A DNA stretch of 64,000 nt from NCBI RefSeq assembly GCF_022134585.1, contig NZ_JAKNCT010000012.1, forward strand, positions 1-64,000. Direction: 5' to 3'. This DNA is from Mesosutterella porci. Its GTDB lineage: Bacteria; Pseudomonadota; Gammaproteobacteria; Burkholderiales; Burkholderiaceae_F. A program made the translations under genes and the position numbers. A model generated the notes under the pieces. The model had not been told where the DNA came from. It worked only from the letters and a program-made list of their open reading frames with translations, and ran no database searches. Of the stretch, positions 47,703 to 56,842 are shown piece by piece (position 1 is the stretch's first letter; each line of letters opens with the position of its first letter).

Positions 47703-47749
47703 GGGAGGGCGCCCTCCCCGAAGCCGCGGGGCGATGCCGCCGCGGCTTC
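47703..47749. terminator. GC-rich inverted repeats after the UPF0210 gene
   Basis: A 16-bp perfect palindrome GGGAGGGC/GCCCTCCC (47703-47718) and a 10-bp stem GAAGCCGCGG/CCGCGGCTTC (47720-47749, 10-nt loop) lie in the gap between the UPF0210 stop and the response regulator. No U tract follows, so a factor-dependent terminator or protein site are both possible. Confidence 0.5.
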
Positions 47750-47777
47750 GCAGAGGCTGGCCGAGCCGCCCGCGGCT

Positions 47778-49157
47778 TTAGTTCTTCAGGCTGTGGATCG
47801 GGGCGGGAATACGGCCGCCCAGGGCCATGAACTTCGAGGACTCGCCGCCCGGCACGCGGATCACGGCGGCCTCGCCCAGCAGGCCTCCGAACACAGCCTT
47901 GTCGCCCACGGTCTTGCCCGGAACCGGAATGACGCGCACCGCCGTGGCCTTGTTGTTGATCATGCCGATCGCGGCCTCGTCTGCGATGATGCCGGCCACC
48001 GTGGCCGCCGTCGTGTCGCCCGGAATCGCGATCATGTCGAGCCCCACCGAGCACACGGAGGTCATCGCCTCGAGCTTCTCAAAGGACAGGGCGCCGGAGC
48101 GGGCCGCCGCCTCGATGGAGGCGTCCTCCGAGACGGGGATGAAGGCGCCGGAAAGACCGCCGACATGCGAGGAGGCAAAGACTCCGCCCTTCTTAACCGC
48201 GTCGTTGAGCATCGCAAGAATGGCCGTGGTGCCGGGCGCGCCGATGGAAGAGAGCCCGAGGGCCTGGAAGATCTCACCCACGGAATCGCCCACGGCGGGC
48301 GTCGGGGCGAGCGAAAGGTCGGCCACGCCGAACGGGATGTTCAGCGCCGCGGCCACGTCGCGGCCGATGATCTCGCCCACGCGGGTCACCTTGAAGGCCG
48401 TGTACTTGATCGTTTCGGCCACATCGTCGACGGTGACGCGGCGGCCCCCGGCCTTGTCCTGCATCAGGCGGTCCAGCGCCTTTTTCACCACCCCGGGCCC
48501 GGACACGCCGACGTCGATCACGACGTCGGGCTCGCCCACGCCCAGATAGGCGCCCGCCATGAAGGGCACGTCCTGGGGGATGTTGCAGAAGACGACGAGC
48601 TTGGCCGCGCCAAGCCCGTCGCGGTCTGCGGTGGCCTGCGCGACGTCGATCACGCGCTGCCCCATGAGGGCGACGGCATCCATGTTGATGCCCGCCTTGG
48701 TCGAGCCCACGTTGATCGATGAGCAGACCCGGTCGGAGGTCGCAAGCGCCTCGGGCAGCGCGTCAATCAGGTTGCGCTCGCCGGGAGTGATGCCCTTTTC
48801 GACCAGGGCGCCAAAGCCCCCGACGAAATCCACCCCCACTTCCTTGGCGGCTGCGTCAAGCTCGCGGCAGACCGCCGCCATCTGGTCGCGCGTGAACGAC
48901 GAGCAGACCGTGCCGATCGGAGAGACGGAGATGCGCTTGTTCACCACCGGGATGCCGTAGCGGTCGCCCACCATGTTGCAGGTCTCGACAAGGCGCTTCG
49001 CGTAGCGGGAGATCTTCGAACGGAGCCGGTAGGAGAAGGTGTCAAGGTCCGTGCTCGCGCAGTCAAACAGGCTGATGCCCAGCGTCACGGTGCGCACGTC
49101 GAGGTGCTCCGTGCGGGTCATGTTGATGGTCGAGAGAATTTCGCTTTCTGAGATCAT
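47778..49157 (-). CDS. UPF0210 / PFL-family protein (DUF711)
   Basis: A 459-residue protein starting MISESEILSTINMTRTEHLD with VRTVTLGISLFDCASTDLDT, GFGALVEKGITPGERNLIDA, INVGSTKAGINMDAVALMGQ, VIDVGVSGPGVVKKALDRLM, and ending TSVCSVGLDMIAIPGDTTAA. It matches the UPF0210 family (no proven function; distantly related to pyruvate formate-lyase). It is always found beside an ACT-domain gene, as here (45 nt upstream). Pairing suggests an amino-acid-sensing partner. Confidence 0.93.
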   Translation of the reverse strand: MISESEILSTINMTRTEHLDVRTVTLGISLFDCASTDLDTFSYRLRSKISRYAKRLVETCNMVGDRYGIPVVNKRISVSPIGTVCSSFTRDQMAAVCRELDAAAKEVGVDFVGGFGALVEKGITPGERNLIDALPEALATSDRVCSSINVGSTKAGINMDAVALMGQRVIDVAQATADRDGLGAAKLVVFCNIPQDVPFMAGAYLGVGEPDVVIDVGVSGPGVVKKALDRLMQDKAGGRRVTVDDVAETIKYTAFKVTRVGEIIGRDVAAALNIPFGVADLSLAPTPAVGDSVGEIFQALGLSSIGAPGTTAILAMLNDAVKKGGVFASSHVGGLSGAFIPVSEDASIEAAARSGALSFEKLEAMTSVCSVGLDMIAIPGDTTAATVAGIIADEAAIGMINNKATAVRVIPVPGKTVGDKAVFGGLLGEAAVIRVPGGESSKFMALGGRIPAPIHSLKN

Positions 49158-49202
49158 TCTTGTTCCATTCTTAGAAAAAGGAAGAGCCCGGCGGGGCTGC
49201 GC

Positions 49203-49778
49203 TCAGCAGATGTCCACGTGATGCATCGCGTCAAAGATCCGGCGGTGCTGCATCGTGAGGGTGAGCCCCATGGCGGTCGCCCGGTCGGACATCACGCGGT
49301 GCAGCGCCCTCACGTCGACGCTCTTGGGCACCGCGACCTCGAAGATCTGCACCGACTCGCCGTTGCCAAGGGGCTTCGCGCGCAGGTCGTGGATGTTGAT
49401 CCGCTGCTCACTCATCATCCGCGAGAACGTGGAAACGATGTCGTTGCCGTCCTTGCCCCAGATCGTGACGACGAACGGGTCGGACTCGGGGACGCTCTCG
49501 CGGGGCAGCTGCTCGTAGTCCCGGATCACCAGCGAGAGCCTGAAGCGCCTGCGCTCCAGCCCCTTTTCGATTTCCTGCTTCATCTGCTCGTTGGTGAGCC
49601 CGTCGGGCTTGTTGACCAGGTAAATGCCTGAAAACTGGTCATGAAGCGTCGACTGCGTCATCTCCTCGATGTTGCAGTTGAGCCGCGTCAGAGCGGAGGA
49701 CACAGAGGCGACGATGCCGGGCTGGTCGAGCCCGATCACAGCAACAAGCGCGCTGTTTTCCTTGGTGTATTCAGTCAT
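49203..49778 (-). CDS. ACT-domain protein (UPF0237/GcvR-like)
   Basis: A 191-residue protein with two ACT domains: LVAVIGLDQPGIVASVSSAL, TRLNCNIEEMTQSTLHDQFS (residues about 10-90), and FVVTIWGKDGNDIVSTFSRM, MSEQRINIHDLRAKPLGNGE (about 110-185). ACT domains bind amino acids. It lies directly before the UPF0210 gene, a known pair. Usual UPF0237 proteins have one ACT domain; this version has two, like GcvR. Start at 49778 is the first ATG that gives the ACT start; the frame is open farther upstream. Confidence 0.88.
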   Translation of the reverse strand: MTEYTKENSALVAVIGLDQPGIVASVSSALTRLNCNIEEMTQSTLHDQFSGIYLVNKPDGLTNEQMKQEIEKGLERRRFRLSLVIRDYEQLPRESVPESDPFVVTIWGKDGNDIVSTFSRMMSEQRINIHDLRAKPLGNGESVQIFEVAVPKSVDVRALHRVMSDRATAMGLTLTMQHRRIFDAMHHVDIC

Positions 49779-49815
49779 AGCACGGAACCGGGCCCTCGCC
49801 CGGAAAAAAGAATTT

Positions 49816-50658
49816 TCAGCAGTGTAACTCCAAACGGCCGGCGGTCCGTTCCTGCCGCTCCAAAATGGAGCGGAAGCCCGGAAAGCTGTCAAGCGCATTC
49901 TCGAAAAGCTGCCCGGCCAGCTCCTGCGCGGGGACGCCCCGCAGCTCCGCAAGGACTTCCAGATAGCCGGCGAGATCGGCAGGCTCCGTTCTCAGGCGGC
50001 CCGCGTCGCGCCTGGCCGAGGAAGGCATGTCCGGACAATCCGTTTCAAGGACGATCGAAGAAAGCGGCAGGCTGGCGGCGAGGCGCCGTATCCGCAGGCT
50101 GCCCGCATAAGTCATGGCGCCTCCGAACCCCAGCCGGAAGCCTAGCCTGAGAAAGGCTTCAGCCTGCTCCTTCGAGCCGTTGAAGGCGTGGATCACGCCG
50201 CCGGGAACCTCAATGCGCCGCAGCCACTTCGCCACCTGGTCGGCGGCGCGCCGCGCGTGCACCGACACCGGCAGCGCGAAGTCACGGGCGATACGCAGCT
50301 GCTCGGCGAAAAAGTACTCGTCCCGCTCGAAATTGGCGCGCTCCCCGTAGAGGTCGAGCCCTATTTCGGCGACCGCGATCACGGGCGAGGCGGGGTCGGC
50401 CTTCTCGCGCCCGAGCGCGGCCCGGAGCTCCGCGAGGGCTTCTTCGGGTGTCTGCGGGACGGCAAGCGGGTGCACTCCAAAGCCAGCGGCCCAGCCGAAG
50501 CTCCGGGCGAGCCTCGCGCAGTCGGTCCAGTCAGAGGGAGAGCCGCCCGCGATGAGTCCCGAGGCCACCCCCCTGCGGCGGGCCTCCGAGACCAGGCGGA
50601 CGCGGTCCCCGTCAAAGCGCTCCGACTGCAGGTGGCAGTGCGTGTCGATGAGCCTCAT
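49816..50658 (-). CDS. tatD: TatD-family metal-dependent DNase/hydrolase
   Basis: A 280-residue TIM-barrel hydrolase. MRLIDTHCHLQSERFDGDRV holds the first H-x-H metal pair; IAVAEIGLDLYGERANFERD has the Glu, and VSVHARRAADQVAKWLRR, GVIHAFNGSKEQAEAFLRLG and SSIVLETDCPDMPSSARRDA (E-T-D) the further metal ligands. It resembles YcfH/TatD. It overlaps lolD by 4 nt, forming a lolC-lolD-tatD unit, a common arrangement. Confidence 0.93.
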   Translation of the reverse strand: MRLIDTHCHLQSERFDGDRVRLVSEARRRGVASGLIAGGSPSDWTDCARLARSFGWAAGFGVHPLAVPQTPEEALAELRAALGREKADPASPVIAVAEIGLDLYGERANFERDEYFFAEQLRIARDFALPVSVHARRAADQVAKWLRRIEVPGGVIHAFNGSKEQAEAFLRLGFRLGFGGAMTYAGSLRIRRLAASLPLSSIVLETDCPDMPSSARRDAGRLRTEPADLAGYLEVLAELRGVPAQELAGQLFENALDSFPGFRSILERQERTAGRLELHC

Positions 50659-51371
50659 GGCGCAGGGCTCCGCTGCCTCAGCCGGCCATCCTCCAGCGCG
50701 AGCACCCGGTCGCAGCGCGCGGCAAGCTCCAGGTCATGGGTCACGATCACGATGGCCGCCTCCCTCTCGCGGGCGAGCTTCAGGAAAAGATCCCAGATCT
50801 GGCGGGCCGTCTCCTGGTCAAGATTGCCGGTCGGCTCGTCGGCCAGCACGCAGGCCGGACGCGTCACGATCGCACGCGCGATGGCGACCCGCTGGCGCTC
50901 CCCGCCCGAGAGCTCCGAAGGAAAATGCTCCGCGCGCCCCGCCAGCCCCACCTCCGCGAGCACCTCTGCGGCTGCCTTTTCGGCCAGGGCGCGGCTCTCG
51001 CGCCGGATGAGCAGCGGCATCTCCGCATTTTCAAGCGCCGTGAATTCAGGCAGGAGGTGGTGGAACTGATAAACGAAGCCCAGCCTGCGGTTGCGCAGCT
51101 CCCCGCGCTTTTTCTCAGACATGTGGAGGATGTCCACCCCGTCGATGAGAATCCTGCCCGCGTCGGCCTCATCGAGCCCGCCGAGGCAGTGCAGCAGCGT
51201 CGACTTCCCGGCGCCTGATGCGCCCACGACCGCGACCGTCTCCCCCCTGTCGACCCGGAAGGTCACGCCGCGCAGCACCGGGGTCGTCCGCGCGCCTTCG
51301 CGGTAGGACTTCTGCAGCCCCGAGACCTCTATGGCGGCGCCGCCCCGCTTCATTGTTATTTCGTCATTCAT
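50655..51371 (-). CDS. lolD: Lipoprotein-releasing ABC transporter ATPase
   Basis: A 238-residue ABC ATPase: Walker A ETVAVVGASGAGKSTLLHCL, GLDEADAGRILIDGVDILHM, Q-loop RLGFVYQFHHLLPEFTALEN, signature LSGGERQRVAIARAIVTRPA, Walker B CVLADEPTGNLDQETARQIW and switch His VIVTHDLELAARC. The F-H-H-L-L-P-E-F stretch is specific for LolD. It powers LolCE extraction of outer-membrane lipoproteins from the inner membrane. It overlaps lolC by 8 nt. Confidence 0.96.
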   Translation of the reverse strand: MNDEITMKRGGAAIEVSGLQKSYREGARTTPVLRGVTFRVDRGETVAVVGASGAGKSTLLHCLGGLDEADAGRILIDGVDILHMSEKKRGELRNRRLGFVYQFHHLLPEFTALENAEMPLLIRRESRALAEKAAAEVLAEVGLAGRAEHFPSELSGGERQRVAIARAIVTRPACVLADEPTGNLDQETARQIWDLFLKLAREREAAIVIVTHDLELAARCDRVLALEDGRLRQRSPAP

Positions 51372-52626
51372 AGCGCAGGGCCTCCGCCGGGTTGAGCTTC
51401 GAGGCTCGCCAGCTGGGGTAAACCGTGGCGGCCAGGGATAGCGCGAGGGAGCACAGGGCGATAGGGACGATGTCCCCCGCCCGGGGTTCCGAGGGCATGG
51501 TGTTGATCAGATATATCGACTGCGGAAGAAACTCCACATGGAAAATGGCCTCGATTGCCGACACGATGGAGGAGAGATTGCAGGCGACAAGCAGGCCGAG
51601 CGCCACGCCGGCGGCCACGCCGATGACGCCGATCACGGCGCCCTGCACCATGAAAATGGCCATGATGGAGCCGGGGGACGCGCCCTGGGTGCGCAAAATG
51701 GCAATGTCGGACTGCTTCTCGGTCACGGTCATCACCAGCGTGGAGACAAGCCCGAAGGCTCCCACGAGGACAATGAGGAAAAGAATGATGGACATCATCC
51801 GCTTTTCAACCTGCACGGCCGCAAACCAGGTCTTGTTCTCCACCGACCAGTCCCGGGCCGCGTAGCCCGGCGGCAGCGACTCGATGAGCTCCCGGGCGAT
51901 CTGCGGGGCCCGGTTCATGTCCCGGGTCTGGACCCGCACGCCCATGGGCCCGCCGGTGCGCAGCAACGCCGCGGCGTCCTCGATGTTAAGGAACACCATC
52001 GAGGAGTCGTACTCGTAGTGCCCGGCGGAGAAAACCCCGGAAACGGTCATCGTGCGGGCCCTCGGAATCAGGCCCGCGGGCGTCATCGTTCCCTCGGGGA
52101 CCACCAGCGCGATGCGGTCTCCGGGATAGACCCCGAGCCGGGCGGCAAGCACCGACCCCAGCACCACGTGGAAACTGCCGGGCTGCAGGCTCGCAAGGGA
52201 GGACGCCGGCATCGTCGAGGCGACCTCGCTCGCCCGCGGCTCCTGCGCCGGGTCTATGCCCTGGATCATCACGCCCGTGACGACGCCCCCGTTGGAGACG
52301 AGGCCCTGGCCGTTCACGTAGGGAGCCGCACCCGTCACCTCGGGGTTCTTCATCGCGGCGGCGGCCAGAGCCCGCCAATCCTCGACCGAGCCGCCGACGC
52401 GGGTGATCTGGATGTGCGGAATGACGGACAGCATTCGGTCGCGCACCTGCGTCTGGAAGCCGTTCATGACCGAAAGCACCACGATCAGCGCCATCACGCC
52501 CAGGGCGATGGAAGCCATTGAGGTGGCCGATATAAATGAGACGAAGCGGTCGCGGCGGCCGGAGCGGCGGCCGGAGCGCGTGTAGCGCAGACCGATGAAA
52601 AGTTCGAAGGGAAGAGAGATTTTCAT
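51364..52626 (-). CDS. lolC: Lipoprotein-releasing system permease (LolC/E)
   Basis: A 420-residue inner-membrane permease. MKISLPFELFIGLRYTRSGR leads into TM1 (SFISATSMASIALGVMALIV, VVLSVMNGFQTQVRDRML), a large periplasmic MacB-like domain (about 50-260), and three C-terminal membrane helices starting SIILFLIVLVGAFGLVSTLV, with KQSDIAILRTQGASPGSIMA and SWRASKLNPAEALRYE at the end. This is a LolC/LolE family protein; a single copy here may serve both roles (LolF type), which the sequence alone cannot show. Confidence 0.92.
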   Translation of the reverse strand: MKISLPFELFIGLRYTRSGRRSGRRDRFVSFISATSMASIALGVMALIVVLSVMNGFQTQVRDRMLSVIPHIQITRVGGSVEDWRALAAAAMKNPEVTGAAPYVNGQGLVSNGGVVTGVMIQGIDPAQEPRASEVASTMPASSLASLQPGSFHVVLGSVLAARLGVYPGDRIALVVPEGTMTPAGLIPRARTMTVSGVFSAGHYEYDSSMVFLNIEDAAALLRTGGPMGVRVQTRDMNRAPQIARELIESLPPGYAARDWSVENKTWFAAVQVEKRMMSIILFLIVLVGAFGLVSTLVMTVTEKQSDIAILRTQGASPGSIMAIFMVQGAVIGVIGVAAGVALGLLVACNLSSIVSAIEAIFHVEFLPQSIYLINTMPSEPRAGDIVPIALCSLALSLAATVYPSWRASKLNPAEALRYE

Positions 52627-52774
52627 GCCGGAAGCGGCGCCGGACGCAACGGGGCAAGCCGCCCTGCCGTCAGGCGCCAGAAATAAGTGCCGCCTGTGAT
52701 TGTAAGCGGGCCGAAGCGGCGCCTAGCGGCCGGGCGCTGAAAATTTGAAACTCCGTTTTACAATGTGGCCCAAC

Positions 52775-53869
52775 ATGTCTAACGCTTACTTTCTCATTCC
52801 CGGCGGCCTGCTGCCCCCGAAGGCGGCCTCGGAGGCGCTTGACGCCGAGGCACGGCAGAGCCTGGAGGAGCTCCTCGGGGACTGCCGGGCGTCGGCGCCG
52901 CAGCAGCTCGCCCAAGGGCTGCTGCTGCCCTTTGCCCGCTGCACCCATCACCTCTGGTTCTGGGCGGCGGTGACGCGCGCCCGCACCACGCCGGCCCACG
53001 CGGGCTACGAATGGCTCGCGGAGAACGGCCCCGCCCTTGCGGGCGAGGTCTGGTCCGTCACGCCCTGCAGGCTGCAGGACGGACGCACCGCGGGCCTCGG
53101 CGGCTCGCCCCTCACCCCTCAGGAGGTGGAGCAGTGCTCTCCCGCCCTGCGGGCCGTGCTTGAAAAATCAGGCTTTGTGCTTCAGCTCTGGGACGCCGAA
53201 TGGTACGCAACGAGGAAGCAGGACTGGGAAGTCGTCGCCAGGCCCTGGCGCTGTCAGGAAGGCTTTGCGGCCGATGACGAGGAGGCCCTCGCGGGCGACC
53301 GCGGAGCAGCTCTCGCCCTGATGAAGGCCTGCGGAGAAGCCCTCGCCGGCACGCAGGTCTCGCAGCTCCGCCGGGAGGCCGGCCTGCCCGCCCCGGATTT
53401 CGCCTGGATCTCAGGCGGCGGGAGAGCGGTCCGCTTTTATCCGCCCACGAAAGTGCGCGCTGTCCTTTCCGACGAGCCGGTGCTGCTGAGCTGGGCGCGC
53501 GAAGCCGGAATCCTTAAGGAATACACGGCCACGGCCAGCGCTCTCGCCTGGCCCGCGGACGCGCCCCCGGGCGACGTCATCGCCGTGGTGAGCGATCTCT
53601 GGGAGCCGTGGCTTCAATCCGACTGGCAGGCCTGGCGCCGGGCGCTTCCCAAGGCGCTTGACAAGGTCCGGACGCTTCGCAGCCTCGCTCGGCTCAGAGG
53701 CAGCGAAACAGCAGTCTTCGTCGCCTGCGGCCGGGGTTGCGCGGTCACTCTCGCCCCGGAGCGGAAAACCCTGCACAGCAGGCTGCTCGGGCGCTTTTCC
53801 ACCCGCCGCGGCCCCGGTCTGACCTGGATCGCGGACCCCGGGCTCTCGCCCGACGGAGCTGCCCCATGA
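52775..53869 (+). CDS. Conserved betaproteobacterial protein upstream of recJ, unknown
   Basis: A 364-residue protein starting MSNAYFLIPGGLLPPKAASE. It has CTHHLWFWAAVTRARTTPAH, YEWLAENGPALAGEVWSVTP, and LQLWDAEWYATRKQDWEVVA, with a C-terminal part of few clear motifs. This type of protein stands before recJ in Betaproteobacteria and is sometimes labelled RpfE-like or phosphoglycerate-mutase-like; I cannot support a specific role. It overlaps the recJ start (ATGA), so the two are co-translated. Earlier in-frame starts (52745, 52763) exist. Confidence 0.8.
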   Translation: MSNAYFLIPGGLLPPKAASEALDAEARQSLEELLGDCRASAPQQLAQGLLLPFARCTHHLWFWAAVTRARTTPAHAGYEWLAENGPALAGEVWSVTPCRLQDGRTAGLGGSPLTPQEVEQCSPALRAVLEKSGFVLQLWDAEWYATRKQDWEVVARPWRCQEGFAADDEEALAGDRGAALALMKACGEALAGTQVSQLRREAGLPAPDFAWISGGGRAVRFYPPTKVRAVLSDEPVLLSWAREAGILKEYTATASALAWPADAPPGDVIAVVSDLWEPWLQSDWQAWRRALPKALDKVRTLRSLARLRGSETAVFVACGRGCAVTLAPERKTLHSRLLGRFSTRRGPGLTWIADPGLSPDGAAP

Positions 53870-55590
53870 CAAAGACGCGCTTCATCACCCGGCCCTACGA
53901 CCCCGCGGTTTCCACCCGCCTGGTCGCCGAGGGCTACTCCCGCCCTGTCGCCCAGGCCCTGGCCGGCCGCAACGTCATCAGCAGAAGCGACATGGACACG
54001 GCCTTCTCCGCGCTTGTCTCGCCCAAAAGCCTGCCGGGCGCCGGGCGCGCCGCCCAGCTCCTCGCCGATGCTCTGATGAGGGGCGACAGGGTGGCCGTCG
54101 TCGGAGATTACGACTGCGACGGCGCTACCGCCTGCACGGTGGCCCTGCGGGGGCTGACCATGATAGGCTTCAGCCCCAGCCGCCTCTGCTACTTCGTCCC
54201 GAGGCGCCTTGACATGGGCTACGGCCTGTCGCCCGTGGTGGTCGACACCCTCTGCGAGGAAAACGGCAAGCCCGACCTCATCGTCACGGTCGACAATGGC
54301 ACGACCAGCTTTGAAGGCGTTGCGCGCTGCCGCGAGCTCGGCATCCGCGTGATCATCACCGACCACCATCTGACGGGCCGGGAGCTGCCGGAGGCGGACT
54401 GCTTCGTGAACCCCAGCGCCCCGGGCAGCCTTGGCTGCCCGCTCTTGAGAAACCTGGCGGGCGTGGGCGTGTTCTTCTACGTCCTGATCGCGCTTCGCAG
54501 CGAACTGCGCAGCAGAGGGCTCTTCAGCGGCCGCCCCGAACCCAACCTCGCCTCGCTGCTCGATCTGGTCGCCCTCGGAACCGTGGCCGACGTGGTTCCT
54601 CTCGACCGCAACAACAGGATTCTCGTTGCGCAGGGCATCCGCAGGCTCCGGGCGGGCCGGGGCAGCGCGGGCCTCGGCGCGCTTTTCTCCCTTGCCACGC
54701 AGAACCGACGGCCGCTGTCGACCCTGTCGGTGAAGGACCTGGGATTCGCGCTCGCGCCCCGGATCAACGCGGCCGGGCGCATCTCGAGCATGGACATCGG
54801 CATCGAATGCCTGCTCTCCGGCCCGGACTCCGCCATGGGGCATGCCCAGCGGCTCGAGGCCATCAACCAGCAGCGCAAGGACATCGAGCAGGGGATGCAG
54901 GCCGAGGCCCAGGAGCTGCTCGAGCATATGGATCTCGGTTCCAGAAAGTCTCTGGTGCTCTATCACAAAAACTGGCACCAGGGCCTTGTCGGGCTGATCT
55001 CCAGCCGCATCAAGGAACAGGTCAACCGCCCCGTGATCGCCTTCGCGGACGTGGGCGAAGGGCTGCTGCGCGGTTCAGGGCGCTCCGTGCCGGGCCTGCA
55101 GCTGCGAGACGCCCTTGAGAGCGTGAACTCGACCCGACCGGGAATGCTCCTCAAATTCGGCGGTCACGCGCTCGCGGCCGGGCTCACCATCCGGAAGAAG
55201 GCGCTCGAAGATTTTTCCGAGGCCTTCGAAGAAACCGTGAAGGCGGCGGCCGGCCAGGACACCTTCACGCAGGAAATCCTCGTCGACGGTGCGCTTTCGC
55301 CCGAGGAATTCACCTTCCGGCTGATCCACGAGATCGATTCGATCGTGTGGGGGCAGAACTTTGAGGCGCCGCTTTTCGCCAACACCTTCCATGTCGTCCA
55401 TCAGCAGCTCCTGCGCGGCGGCGAACACCTCCGGGCCCTCGTGGAGACCGGGGGGCAGACCCTCGAGGCCGTGTTCTTCCGGCACGGGGAGCTTCTGCCG
55501 GGGACCGCGAGGCTCGCCTTCCGCCCTGATGTCAACGAGTGGCAGGGAAGGCGCACTCTGCAGCTGCTGATTGAAAACATGGAAGAGTGA
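53866..55590 (+). CDS. recJ: Single-stranded-DNA-specific exonuclease RecJ
   Basis: A 574-residue DHH/DHHA1 nuclease. MTKTRFITRPYDPAVSTRLV starts the protein; motif I VAVVGDYDCDGATACTVALR, motif II LIVTVDNGTTSFEGVARCRE, motif III RVIITDHHLTGRELPEADCF (DHH), motif IV VALGTVADVVPLDRNNRILV, and the DHHA1 part with GHALAAGLTIRKKALEDFSE. It degrades 5' single strands in recombination and mismatch repair. GGAG lies 6 nt before the ATG. Confidence 0.97.
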   Translation: MTKTRFITRPYDPAVSTRLVAEGYSRPVAQALAGRNVISRSDMDTAFSALVSPKSLPGAGRAAQLLADALMRGDRVAVVGDYDCDGATACTVALRGLTMIGFSPSRLCYFVPRRLDMGYGLSPVVVDTLCEENGKPDLIVTVDNGTTSFEGVARCRELGIRVIITDHHLTGRELPEADCFVNPSAPGSLGCPLLRNLAGVGVFFYVLIALRSELRSRGLFSGRPEPNLASLLDLVALGTVADVVPLDRNNRILVAQGIRRLRAGRGSAGLGALFSLATQNRRPLSTLSVKDLGFALAPRINAAGRISSMDIGIECLLSGPDSAMGHAQRLEAINQQRKDIEQGMQAEAQELLEHMDLGSRKSLVLYHKNWHQGLVGLISSRIKEQVNRPVIAFADVGEGLLRGSGRSVPGLQLRDALESVNSTRPGMLLKFGGHALAAGLTIRKKALEDFSEAFEETVKAAAGQDTFTQEILVDGALSPEEFTFRLIHEIDSIVWGQNFEAPLFANTFHVVHQQLLRGGEHLRALVETGGQTLEAVFFRHGELLPGTARLAFRPDVNEWQGRRTLQLLIENMEE

Positions 55591-55650
55591 AGCAGCTGCG
55601 GCCTTCTTCCGCCCATTGTCGGGCGGTCCGCTCCATTGCGCCTTCTCCGT

Positions 55651-55656
55651 TATAAT
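55651..55656 (+). promoter_or_regulatory. Probable -10 element for prfB
   Basis: A consensus TATAAT lies 35 nt before the prfB ATG in the recJ-prfB gap, which places a start site about 55663. The -35 region is poor. A weak GC hairpin CCGCCC/GGGCGG (55609-55626) after recJ lies just upstream. Confidence 0.45.
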
Positions 55657-55691
55657 TTAGGTTTTCTCTTTTTTCCCAGCTGGAGCCATAC

Positions 55692-56796
55692 ATGGAAGCC
55701 GAACAGCTCAATCAGATCGAGCATGGAATTGCCGATCTTGGAGACCGCCTGAAAGGTCTCAGGGGGTATCTTTGACATCGACCGGAAAACCCGGCGTCTC
55801 GAGGAACTGAACCGGGAAATCGAAAATCCCAACCTCTGGGACGATCCCAAGCACGCGGAAAAGATCACCCGCGAAAAAAAACTTCTCGAGGACACGGTCC
55901 TCACCTTCAACAAGCTTGAATCCGGCATCCGCGATTCCCGGGAGCTTTTTGAAATGTCGACCGCCGAAGAGGACTGGCCGGCGGTCGAAAGCATCGGTCA
56001 GGACGTGGACAGGATCCGCTCCCAGGTCGAAAAGCTCGAATTCAAGCGCATGTTCAACCAGCCGATGGACTCCGCCAACTGCTATCTGGAAATTCAGGCG
56101 GGAGCGGGCGGAACCGAGGCGCAGGACTGGTCTTCGATGCTGGAGCGTATGTACCTGAAATACACCGAGTCCAAGGGCTTCACCGTCAAGCTCAACAGCG
56201 AGACCGAAGGCGACGTGGCTGGCATCAAGAACTGCTCCATCTACGTGCAGGGCGACTGGGCGTACGGAACGCTTCGTACGGAGACCGGCATCCACCGCCT
56301 CGTGCGCAAAAGCCCCTTTGATTCCAATGCGAGGCGGCACACCTCCTTTGCTTCCGTGTATGTCTACCCTGAGGTGGACGACTCCATCGAGATCGAAATC
56401 AACCCGGCGGACCTGCGCATCGACGTCTACCGCTCCTCAGGAGCCGGCGGACAGCACATTCAGAAGACCGAGTCGGCCGTCCGCATCACGCACCTGCCGA
56501 CCGGCATCGTGACTGAGTGCCAGGACGAGCGCTCGCAGCACCAGAACAAGGACCGGGCCATGCAGCAGCTGCGCGCCAAGCTCTACGAGTACGAGATGCA
56601 GAAGCGCCGCGCCGAGCAGCAGAAGCTCGAGGATGCGAAGGACGACATCGGCTGGGGCCACCAGATCCGCTCCTACGTGCTCGACCAGAGCCGGGTCAAG
56701 GACCTGAGGACCGGGGTTGAGAACACCAACACCACGGCCGTGCTCAACGGCGACCTTGACGGCTTCATCGAAGCGAGCCTCAAGCAGGGCGTATGA
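55692..56796 (+). CDS. prfB: Peptide chain release factor 2, with programmed +1 frameshift
   Basis: The first 27 codons (55692-55772) end at an in-frame TGA (55773-55775) inside AGGGGGTATCTTTGAC, the classic RF2 autoregulatory site: internal Shine-Dalgarno AGGGGG, then CTT TGA C. Skipping one base (55773) continues in frame to 56796, giving 367 residues. The protein has the RF2 signature: the S-P-F-like tripeptide region ([20 protein letters not shown]), and the GGQ loop [20 protein letters not shown] with [22 protein letters not shown]2 stops at UGA and UAA; low RF2 favours the shift, so it controls its own level. Confidence 0.98.
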
Positions 56797-56842
56797 CTTT
56801 TTCAAGGGCGCGCGCGAGCCGCGCGCCCGGACTGGAAAGCAA

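Noticed and set aside
56717-56842. N-terminal extension of lysS
   Set aside because: It overlaps the end of prfB in another frame and is low-complexity; the family start matches 56843.
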